Source: Clostridiaceae bacterium
Lineage (GTDB): Bacteria; Bacillota; Clostridia; Acetivibrionales; Acetivibrionaceae
Assembly: GCA_012519925.1 (NCBI GenBank)
Contig: JAAYPF010000227.1
Span: 1-57,497, forward strand
DNA: 57,497 nucleotides
Reading direction: 5' to 3'
Position 1 is the stretch's first letter; every line of letters begins with the position of its first letter. Made by a program: the position numbers and the translations under genes. Of the stretch, positions 15,577 through 25,400 are shown piece by piece. The notes under the pieces were generated by a model, which ran no database searches, was not told where the DNA came from, and worked only from the letters and a program-made list of their open reading frames with translations.

Positions 15577-16710
15577 TTAATAATTTCTAAAGGCATTTGT
15601 TGCAATTAAAACTTCATGCATTTGGGTTGTTCCTTCTATAATTTCATTAATCCTTGCATCCCTAAAATACCTTTCTACAGGATAATCACTACAGCATCCA
15701 TTGGCACCGTGAATTTGTACCGTATCACTGGATATCTTATTTACAATCTTTGACGCAAAGTATTTTGCATTCCACGTCTCCATAATAGAATCAGGGTCAC
15801 CAACATCTTTCAAATATCCTGCATTGTAACACAACAATCTTGCCGCCTTTATATCTACAAACATCTCAGTTATCATTTTCTGTATAAGTTGATTTTGCCT
15901 CAAAGGTGCCCCGAATTGTTTTCTTTTTCTTGAATAACGTATGCTCGCTTCCAAACAGGCCTGTCCTAGTCCCACACATCCACAGGCAATAGTGTATCTT
16001 CCATAATCCAAACTAGAGAGTGCAACATGAGTAAGACCTGTTCCAACAGTACCAATAATACTGTCTTCCGGCACATGACAATCTTCAAACTTAAGTTCAG
16101 CAATCATTGATGCTCTTGCACCAAGCAATCCCTTTATTGGTTGGATTGAAAAACCGGGAGTACTTCGTTCAACCAGAAAAGCTGTAGGTTTCCCGTCACA
16201 TTGTGCAAATACTAAGAATATATCAGCTATTTGTCCCATGGTTGTCCATTTTTTTGTTCCATTTAAGACATATTGGTTGTTTTCCAAAAGAGCGTTAGTC
16301 TTTACACTTTTTGCATCACTACCCACTTCTGGTTCTGTCAATGCAAAAGCACCTATAACTTCACCTTTAGCCATTTTGGGCAACCAATAGTCTCTTTTCT
16401 TTTTGTCCCCCCACCTCAAAATAGCTAGAGCAACCATGCCGTGGACTGTTAATAAGCTTCTTACAGAGGAGCAACCTCTTCCTATTTCTTCATTTAAAAT
16501 TCCTATACTAACCATATCCAGACCCATACCACCATATTCCTTTGGTATCATGGAACCTAAATAACCTTTTTCTGCCACTTTACAAATAAGCTCTTTAGAT
16601 ACCGTTTCCTCATAATCATTTTGCTTTGCATAGGGTATTATTTCTTTATCTGTGAATTCTTTGAATTGGTCTTTTATTATTTTCTGTTCACTACTAAGTT
16701 CTATTTTCAT
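15577..16710 (-). CDS. acyl-CoA dehydrogenase homologue for hydroxymalonyl-ACP formation
   Basis: 377 residues, the standard acyl-CoA dehydrogenase length. FAD-binding segments FALTEPEVGSDAKS and KKWTTMGQIAD, the C-terminal RKRKQFGAPLRQNQLIQ and VQIHGANGC, and the catalytic-base region RINEIIEGTTQMHE are all present. In methoxymalonyl- and hydroxymalonyl-ACP pathways this homologue acts with the 3-hydroxyacyl-CoA dehydrogenase homologue on the FkbH-loaded glyceryl-ACP. Which of the two oxidation steps it performs is debated for the family. ATG 16710 has AGAGAGG upstream. The neighbouring FkbH, ACP and HADH genes fix the role. Confidence 0.9.
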   Translation of the reverse strand: MKIELSSEQKIIKDQFKEFTDKEIIPYAKQNDYEETVSKELICKVAEKGYLGSMIPKEYGGMGLDMVSIGILNEEIGRGCSSVRSLLTVHGMVALAILRWGDKKKRDYWLPKMAKGEVIGAFALTEPEVGSDAKSVKTNALLENNQYVLNGTKKWTTMGQIADIFLVFAQCDGKPTAFLVERSTPGFSIQPIKGLLGARASMIAELKFEDCHVPEDSIIGTVGTGLTHVALSSLDYGRYTIACGCVGLGQACLEASIRYSRKRKQFGAPLRQNQLIQKMITEMFVDIKAARLLCYNAGYLKDVGDPDSIMETWNAKYFASKIVNKISSDTVQIHGANGCCSDYPVERYFRDARINEIIEGTTQMHEVLIATNAFRNY

Positions 16711-16826
16711 CTACATAACCTCTCTTCACTGTTAATTATAGAACCCTTCTTCTATCCTTAATCGTGCATTCTTCTTGCATAATTTCTATTACAAAGTATC
16801 AGTATATTCTTAAAGGCTTTGTAATA

Positions 16827-17078
16827 CTATTTTGCCTCCACTAAATTCATCTTACTTTCAATGAATGATACTGTAGAATTTATTGTTTTGAAGTTATTCA
16901 AATCCATATCCTTGTTTTCAACTCTTATAGAAAACTCTTTTTCTAAGAACATTATCAACTGCATTGCAAAAAGAGAATTTACAAATCCCAATTCGAATAT
17001 GTTTTCATCGTCACCCAATTCATGCTTTCTGAAAAACCTTGATAAGAATACTTTTATTTTGCCTTTTATTTCTTCCAT
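16827..17078 (-). CDS. acyl carrier protein for glyceryl/hydroxymalonyl units
   Basis: 83 residues with the phosphopantetheine serine in IFELGFVNSLFAMQL. The G-F-V-N-S-L-F form is typical of the stand-alone ACPs that partner FkbH enzymes, and differs from the G-x-D-S-L of fatty-acid ACPs. It should carry D-glyceryl, then hydroxymalonyl, for transfer by the acyltransferase. AAAGGATG lies upstream of ATG 17078. No phosphopantetheinyl transferase is encoded in this window, so priming must come from elsewhere. Confidence 0.9.
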   Translation of the reverse strand: MEEIKGKIKVFLSRFFRKHELGDDENIFELGFVNSLFAMQLIMFLEKEFSIRVENKDMDLNNFKTINSTVSFIESKMNLVEAK

Positions 17079-17109
17079 TTTTTAATTCATCCTTTCTGAT
17101 ATATTTATT

Positions 17110-17961
17110 TTATATTTCATATTCATAAAATCCCTGACCGCTTTTCCTGCCAACCAAACCTGCATCCACCATCTTTCTGAGCAGCGGACAACATCTAAAC
17201 TTAGAATCCTGGTAACTTTCATATAAAATGTCCAGAGAATCTGCTACTGTATCAAGTCCTATCAAATCTGCAGTCTCTAAAGGTCCCATTTTATGTCCGA
17301 AACACTTCTTAAAAATATCATCAACTTCTTCAGGTGATGCCACCTGATCTTGTACAACAAACGCAGCTTCATTCATCAATAAATGCGATAGTCTGTTTGA
17401 AACAAATCCCGGATAGTCATTAACTATAATACATTCCTTTCCCATGTCGGCAAGAAGTCCTTTTGTACTTTCAATAGTTTCTTGGGATGTATGATAGCCT
17501 TTTATTACCTCAATTGTGGTTTTCATAGGTACAGGATTCATAAAATGAGTACCTATTACCTTGTCCGGTCTCGAAGTTAATGCTGCAACCTTTGTAATTG
17601 AAATGCAAGACGTATTAACCAAAATAATACAGTGAGAAGGACAAATATTGTCTATCTGTTTATATACCTTCTTTTTTGTTTCCCACTTTTCAGGAACATT
17701 TTCTATTAAAAAATCCACATTATTAAGTGAATTATAATCAGTTGAAAGCATGAGCTTTTCCAATGCTTCATCCGGATCTTGTGCATTACTGCCTTTATTA
17801 AAAAGCATTTGATACCGAATATTGTTATAAATATCCTCTTTAGCTTTCTGCAATATTTCTAATGAAACATCAATTAAAACTACTTTGTATCCAGATTGTA
17901 CAGCATTTTGAGCTACACCTTTACCCATAACTCCGGCTCCAATAACTCCGATAGTTTTCAT
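17110..17961 (-). CDS. 3-hydroxyacyl-CoA dehydrogenase homologue for hydroxymalonyl-ACP
   Basis: 283 residues from ATG 17961 (MKTIGVIGAG), with AAGGAAGG 8 nt upstream; the GTG at 17970 is less well placed. The N-terminal Rossmann motif is GVIGAGVMGKGVAQ. The catalytic region GTHFMNPVPMKTTIEVIKG and DYPGFVSNRL are classic for 3-hydroxybutyryl-CoA dehydrogenases, as is GPLETADLIGLD. In this setting it oxidises the glyceryl-ACP alcohol with NAD. It is co-operonic with the ACP, acyl-CoA dehydrogenase and FkbH genes. Fatty-acid metabolism is unlikely because no thiolase or enoyl hydratase is present. Confidence 0.9.
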   Translation of the reverse strand: MKTIGVIGAGVMGKGVAQNAVQSGYKVVLIDVSLEILQKAKEDIYNNIRYQMLFNKGSNAQDPDEALEKLMLSTDYNSLNNVDFLIENVPEKWETKKKVYKQIDNICPSHCIILVNTSCISITKVAALTSRPDKVIGTHFMNPVPMKTTIEVIKGYHTSQETIESTKGLLADMGKECIIVNDYPGFVSNRLSHLLMNEAAFVVQDQVASPEEVDDIFKKCFGHKMGPLETADLIGLDTVADSLDILYESYQDSKFRCCPLLRKMVDAGLVGRKSGQGFYEYEI

Positions 17962-18001
17962 TAACAGCACCTTCCTTTACTTATTCTTAGTATGTTTTAT
18001 G

Positions 18002-19396
18002 TTATTTGCAAAATTCCTCAAGAATCATATGACAGTTGGTACCGCTCATTCCAAAGGAATTAACTCCACATAACGCCAATTCACTATCTGTAGTCCATTT
18101 TCTTGCACGTGTATTTACATACATGGGTGAATTCTCAAACTCAATATTCCTATTAGGTTTGATAAAATTGATGGAAGGTGGAATTTCCTTATTTTTTAGA
18201 GCCATCACTGCTTTAATCAAGCCCGCCATGCCTGATGCACATTCAAGATGTCCAATATTTGGCTTGACAGAACTAACGGCACAAAACTGTTTCTTATCTG
18301 TATGCTTTCTGAAAGCTCTCATAAGTCCTTCCATTTCGATAGTATCTCCAAGCTGAGTTGCGGTACCATGTGTCTCCACATAGGATATCCTTTCAGGATT
18401 AATACGTGCATCTTGCCACGCTTTTAGCACTACGTCCTCCTGAGCAAGAGCATTAGGAGCAGCTATTCCGACAGAGCTTCCATCCTGGTTTACTGCACTT
18501 CCCTTAATTACTGCATGGATATTATCCCTGTCCCTTATTGCTTTACTTAAGGGTTTAAGTAGTACCGCTGCTACTCCTTCCCCCCACAAAGTGCCGTCTG
18601 CCTCGTTATCAAAGGTTCTGACAAAATCATCGGAAGATTCTATTCCCAATCTATGTTCAAAATTATATGGAAGCAATCTAAGTTTAACACCACCAGCAAT
18701 AGCCATCTCACATTCTCCTGTCCTTAGACTCTGTACGGCATAATGCACAGCTAGCAGTGCAGACGAACATGTAGTATCATAGCACATAGCCGGACCGTGT
18801 AAATCAAGAGTATAGGACAATCTTCCTGCAATAAGTGATGACATGTTGGTTATAATAATTTCCGGATCAATATAACTTTCAGTATTAGCGGCATATTCAA
18901 GATAATCAAGCACATAATCCCTCATAAAACCCGCGAATACACCCGTTCTTGAACCTCTTATCTTATCCCCGCCATACCCCGCATCATCAATTGCCTTAAA
19001 ACCAGTCTCAAGAAAGAGCCTCTGTTGAGGGTCAATTAACCTCGCATCCTTTGGTGCAAGCCTGAAGAATACATGGTCAAATTCAGATATTTCATCAAGA
19101 TACCCGCCTTTTTCAAAATTAATCTCTTTAGGGTTACCTGACATAAATTTATGTTTTCTAAACCCTCCATTCTCAATGTACTTTTTCATAACCGCACTTC
19201 TGTGCTCCGGGAAATCAGAAATACAATTTACTCCGTTCCTTATATTTTCCCAGTATGAGTCCACATTGTCAGCCATAGGAAACCTAAGTGCCATTCCTAT
19301 TATAGCTATTTCCTTTTGTGATACCTTTACCTTATCCACCGGACTAGTTGAAATAACATCACCCAACTCAACTAATTCTAACAATCCCTTTGCCAT
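18002..19396 (-). CDS. stand-alone trans-AT ketosynthase
   Basis: 464 residues from ATG 19396 (MAKGLLEL), with GGAGG 5 nt upstream. After about 27 leading residues a complete KS domain runs to the very C-terminus: active-site Cys in YDTTCSSALL (Cys210), histidines in VETHGTATQLGD and KPNIGHLECASG, ending GTNCHMILEEF. The protein stops exactly where the usual post-KS linker would begin, and that linker is found at the start of the separate protein at 10894-13026. It has no AT, KR or ACP. It should extend the thiazolyl chain by one unit held on the carrier domain of that other protein. Confidence 0.9.
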   Translation of the reverse strand: MAKGLLELVELGDVISTSPVDKVKVSQKEIAIIGMALRFPMADNVDSYWENIRNGVNCISDFPEHRSAVMKKYIENGGFRKHKFMSGNPKEINFEKGGYLDEISEFDHVFFRLAPKDARLIDPQQRLFLETGFKAIDDAGYGGDKIRGSRTGVFAGFMRDYVLDYLEYAANTESYIDPEIIITNMSSLIAGRLSYTLDLHGPAMCYDTTCSSALLAVHYAVQSLRTGECEMAIAGGVKLRLLPYNFEHRLGIESSDDFVRTFDNEADGTLWGEGVAAVLLKPLSKAIRDRDNIHAVIKGSAVNQDGSSVGIAAPNALAQEDVVLKAWQDARINPERISYVETHGTATQLGDTIEMEGLMRAFRKHTDKKQFCAVSSVKPNIGHLECASGMAGLIKAVMALKNKEIPPSINFIKPNRNIEFENSPMYVNTRARKWTTDSELALCGVNSFGMSGTNCHMILEEFCK

Positions 19397-19420
19397 CTTG
19401 TCCTCCATAATATGATAGAT

Positions 19421-22400
19421 TTATCTACTGATACTCTTTAACAGTACATCTGTAATGTGCATAAACATATCAATCATTTCTTCAATTTTCTCTTCCTTAA
19501 TGCGAACTGAATCATATTCACACATTAATTCAATACCATCCTTCAATTCACTTATTCCAAATGCTATATCATAAAAATTCTGTAATTCCTCTCTACTTTT
19601 TATAAGTTCTTCCTTATAAATGAAAGGTATTATTAATGTTCCCTTTCTTTCTACAAAGGCACCGCTTAATTCTTCAACGCATTTTATATCACAGCATTCT
19701 TCTTTTTTCTTCCGATTTACAATTACTAGAAGTTGGATAAAATCCTGAAGCCCTTCTAAGTCAACATGCACAGGTTTTACAATGTTACTGTCGATTACCA
19801 TCATTTGTATTACAACCTTTTCATTACCAGATATCTTTGCTAGCAGATACATTACACAAGCTGCAATAACATCTTCTTTTTCAACACCGGCTATTTTTGA
19901 AATTCTCTCCATTTCTTCGTACAGACCATCTTTTATGCTGAACTTAAATTCTGATTTTCTGCCAGTGTAATTATCATCATAGCAGCACGCAACATATTCC
20001 TCGGTCAGAACAACACCGTCAAGCTGTAATATTTTCCTCGTCTTCTGCTCTTCCTGGTCGATAAACGCAGCTAGTTTAGCTATTGTGGGATTATTAAAAA
20101 TATCGATTAATCGTACCCTGCCGGGATACATTTTTACCAATTCATTATGTACCTTTACTAATAGGAGTGAGTCTCCTCCATAATCGAAGAAATTATCATC
20201 CACACTTGCCATTTCTACATTTAAAAACCTCTTCCACAAATCTAGCAGTATTTCTTCTGTTTTGGTGCCAGCTACTTTATATACTTTATCCTCATCTTCT
20301 CTAACCTTAGGCTCAGGTAAAGCTTTCCTGTCAACCTTTCCATTGGATGTAAGAGGTATACTGTCAATTTGTACAAAATAAGATGGCACCATGTAAGCAG
20401 GTAATAATTTTGACAGGTGATCTTTAATATCTGAAGGTCTAATTTTGTGGCTTGCAATGAAATATGCACACAAATACTTCTTTTCACTTGAATCTTGGCG
20501 ATCTATGACAACAGCATTATTCACACCTTCATACTTAATAATACAGCTTTCAATCTCTCCTAACTCAACCCTGTAACCTCTAATTTTTATCTGGTGGTCT
20601 TTCCTTCCCTGGAACTCAATATATCCCTCTCTTTTCATTGCTCCATAATCTCCGGTTTTATATAAACGTCCATATTCAGGATGATTTATGAAGGAATTAT
20701 TTGTTTTCTCTTCGTCATTGAGGTAACCTTCTGCAACACCATCTCCACCTATGTACAATTCGCCTTGAACTCCAACAGGACATATTTCCAAATTGTAATT
20801 TAGTACATAGAAAGTCTGATTGGCCAATGGCATACCGTATGGAATGCTATTCCATTCCTTTTCAACCTTATTAATTGGATAATATATCGACCAAATTGAC
20901 CCTTCGGTTGCACCACCCAAACTAACAATTTGAGCATTTTTGTAATGCAATTTTATCTTGTCCGGAAGTGAAAGTGGAATCCAATCTCCACTTAAGAGGA
21001 CAAGCCTTAAACTTTCACTTCTCAAAGCTTCTTCTAAGCTATTATAGCTGTCTGTCTTAGCCGCTGTCAGATAATTTATTTGACTCTGTTCCTTTTTCAA
21101 CGCAACATACTCGTTCACTTCACCTTTTTTCGAACAACTCTCAGAAGATGCAGTTTCAAAGGGCTTCAATCTGATTATGTCTTGTGAAATCTCCTGAACA
21201 TTTTTCTTGAGCCCAACCTCAACTGTATGAATCCACTGTTGATTTTCAGTAAAGTTGAAATTCTCCTGTATTCTTTCAAACATCATATCTCCAATGGAAC
21301 AAACTCCTAAACCAAGCAGTTCACCCACTGTTGTTAGCGTAGAAACCATTATTCCAGTATCAATAAACGAGTAATAATAACCATTCCCTCCATATTTGGG
21401 CATAGTAACATCAGCATTATAAACAAAGAAAATTGAGAATGCAGATGATCTGAATATACTTTTATTTGTATGGTAGTGGGCAGTATCTGATATGGTAACT
21501 CCATCACGAACCAACTGTATACTGTTATTTAAAGGATTGTAATAGTATAATCCCTCTTTGAGCCCCTCAACTCTTCCTTCTTTAACAAAGATGAATATGT
21601 CAATTGGATAAAGGCCTCCTGAGCATGCATAATTGTAGCATATATTATCTTTATCCCTTTTTTGCTTAAACACCGATATAGTTTTTACAAAGGTTTCGAA
21701 GGAAACTTTCTCATCTTCGTTGAAGCTTCTACATGAACGTCGGTTTGAAATAATTGAAGGATACTCTACTTCTGTCTCAAAGCTTATCTCTTCGCCAGTA
21801 CCTCCCTTGAATGTTCTGTTCATCTGAATATTCTTATATTTCTTATAAGCCTCTTCAACAAATATAATTTCATCAGTATATATGTTTTTATACAAATTGT
21901 TCTGAGTTGAGAATATTTCCTTAGGTGTAAGAATTGACGACACTAAAATTCTATTTTGGATCAACTCATCAATAAACCTAATTAGTCTTGAGCGATCTAG
22001 ATGATTAAATTCATTAATCAGTACTTCCTTTCTAACACCGCTTTGAGCTTTGAAATAAAATTCCGGAAAAAGACTGACCGCAAAATCTGGGCATTCATAA
22101 TCCCCAATAAATAGTCTTCCTCTTTCTTTCTTCCAGTTACGTATTGGTGACCAATAATACATATCTTTAATAGCTTCCTGATTTTGAAGGTCTTTTCTAT
22201 ATATATCAATGTCATTTATTTTGCTGTGGCATATTTTATTTGATCCATCATCCATACATTCTATCGCTGCGTTCATAATTGCAGGTACCGAATTCCATAT
22301 AGTGACGTTATATTTGTCTACGACATGTATTAAATCCATGATATCTCTCTGATCTGCCACCATAACAAGTGCAGCACCAGTACTTAAAGACCCAAAAATA

Positions 22401-25400
22401 TCATATACCGAAAGATCAAAACACATTGAAGAAATTCCTATAATACGGTCTTTTTCATTTACATTAAACTTATTGTTTATATCTATTATTGTGTTAGCAG
22501 CGGCTTTATGGGTTATAACAACTCCTTTTGGAGTTCCTGTACTCCCCGAAGTGAAAATAGCATAGGCTACATCCTCAGGTTGGTTAACGATAATAATATC
22601 TTTTTCAGGATACTTGAATATCTCTTCATTAATATAAGTTTCCTCTGTCAATATTGTTTTGCAATTGCTCTTTTCAACAATATAATTCCTTCTCTCTTCA
22701 GGATATCCAGGGTCTATAGGCACATATGCACCACCTGCTTTTAGTACACCCATAATGTTTACTATCGAGTCTATGCACCTCTTTGTCAGAACTCCTACAT
22801 ATTCATTTCTCTTAACTCCACGCTCTTTTAAATAGGCAGCAACCTGATTTGACTTCTTATGGAGCTCTTCATAGGTCATATAGTTATCATTAAAAATCAC
22901 CGCACTATTGTTTGGAGTCCTTTTAGCCTGTTGAACAAATAAGTGATGCAGAGTCGTAGGCGAAATATCTTCCCTAGTACGATTATATTGCTCCAATAAA
23001 ATCCTGTCATCGTTTGATAACTGTACTTTCAGCTTCTCATCCGACTCAATAAAAGCAGATACTGTATGAACATATTGTTCAAACATTGCTTCAATATCTC
23101 TTTTATCAAACAACTCTTCTACATAATCCCAACTCAAGGTCAATATTCCGTTTAAGTCGGATGCCTGATGATCAATAAAAACCTGAGGTGTCTGACTTAC
23201 AACATTTTTTATACTTCCAAGAGATTTTTGACGTTCATCATCTTGCCGGTCACTTAGAAGCAAACTAGTAAAGACAATAGGCATTGCTGCTCTTGTCCCA
23301 AGATTTCGATGTTTAGATATTTCACGGATAAACTCGACTCCTTCGTAGTGTCTATGCTCTAGTGCATCTAACAATGTTTCCTGAAGGCTCTTTGCACACT
23401 CTAAAAATGTATCTCCCGATTTAAGATTAACATCAAGTAATAGAACTGATGTAAAATCTCCAATAATCTTATTTACATCCGGATGGAAAGGATACCTATT
23501 GAATACTGTCAGGTTTAATGCAAGACTTGATTGATTGCTCCATAAGCCAAGAACAGATGCATAAGCTGCACACAGAACAGCTGAAGGTGTAAGGTTGTTC
23601 TCCTTTGCCTTCTTTCTAAACTTTTCCCACTCAATCTTCTCAAAGGACCTACTCAAGCGTCTGAATTTAGGCTTTGAAATAAGTGAAGGATCTTTAGCCA
23701 GCGGTAAAGAAGGAGCAGTTGGAAAATCTTCTATTTTTGACAACCAGAAGACCTTGTCCTTCTTGTATGTCTCGGATTTTTTGAACTCTTTATACGCCAT
23801 CATATAATCTCTAAAGGTTAAGGATATTTTTTCTGGTGTTTCTTCCGGGTGCTCACAGTACTTAACCAACTCATTCATAAATATCTGTATACTAGCACCA
23901 TCCGCAATCAACATATCCAATCCGAGGAACAGATAATTAGTGTCTTCTGAAAGCTTGAAAACCTTTAATTCAACCAGTGGCCACTTTTTAGGATCAAACA
24001 TATAGTGGGACATTCTTTCTCTTTCTTTTATTATCCTATCCTTTTGACCATCAGAATCGATTGCACTTAAATCCTCATATTCAATAGTATACTCCGGAAC
24101 ATTTTTTAGTATTCTTTGTGAATTTTCATCATCGAAAACAGCCCTTAGCATCGGATGCTTTTCAAAAACCTTTTTAATTGCTATATTCAATCTAGAAATA
24201 TCCAGCTTTGTTTCAATTTCCATATACCCATGAGTAGATGTATTTCCTATATCAAAAATTTCACTTCTCCCCATTAGGTATGCTGTCTGTACTTCTGTTA
24301 ATGGAAACGACTCATACATATTCTCAGGATCAGGTGTTATGGTAGGATATACCAACTGTTCACTGACATTGGATTTATCACCTGATATCATTATAGCCAG
24401 CTCCTTGATAGTTCCTTTTCTAATAAACTGGTTATAAGTCACCTTAACTTTTAATTCCTTATTAATCTTGTTTACTATATCAACCATCACCAGTGAATCA
24501 ATTCCTAGATCAAACAAATTTTCTTCTATTCCGATATCATCTATTTCCAGCACTTCTCTAAAAATACGTACCAATTCTTCTTCGGCATTATAGTTAGAAT
24601 TAATGCTGTCTTCTTTAAGTTTAATATTTTCTGTTTTATTTTCCGGTCCTATGGTTCTAGAGTTGCTAACAGCACAATCTTGGCTATGTGCCCCTTTCTT
24701 CATCTCCAGCCAGCAGCGACTTCTTTCATAAGGATATAGTGGGATTCTCTCCTTTCTTACACTCTCATTTTTGTACAATAAATCCCAATTACCCTCTCCA
24801 CCTTTTATATAAAGCTTACAAATTTCCTCTGCTAATTCAATCACTTTTTTGCCTGTATTATTAAAATCCTGAAGAAGTATATTTAGTTTATTATTAATTT
24901 CATTAATGTCTTGCAAGGTCAAGTTATTGCCTTCCTTTTGCGTCTTACCATCTTCAACCATCTGTACATTTCCATAATAAATTTGTAGTGGTTCACTATT
25001 TAATTTATTTCTGTTTGTCAATTTTTCAATTAAGTCTTCCTTATCACGGGCTATGACTGCAAATCTATAGTTGTAATGCTCTCTTGCACAATGTGCTGTA
25101 TAACAGACATCAGACAAATTAACATCTTCGTCTTCCTTTAAGAATGAAATATAGTTTTGAATAAGAATATTTAGCGATTCTTCAGATTTTGCTGAAATTG
25201 ACAAGATATTCAAATCACTTTGGACAGGAAACCTTTCTTCTAACTTTGGAGCTTCTTCAAAAACTATGTGACAGTTAGTACCTCCAATTCCAAAAGAACT
25301 AACTCCGCAGCGTCTCGGAAATCCATCAGTAATCCATTCTCTTGCTCTTGTGTTGACATAAACACTAGACCCTGTAAAATCAATGTAACGGTTGGGTTTT

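Noticed and set aside
14405-17961. Tetronate-type use of glyceryl-ACP
   Set aside because: The presence of both dehydrogenases points to oxidation to hydroxymalonyl-ACP, and no tetronate-forming KS III or acyltransferase is present.
20272-20487. Minus-strand ORF inside the megasynthase gene, and many similar frames elsewhere
   Set aside because: These are out-of-frame shadows of the main coding sequence.
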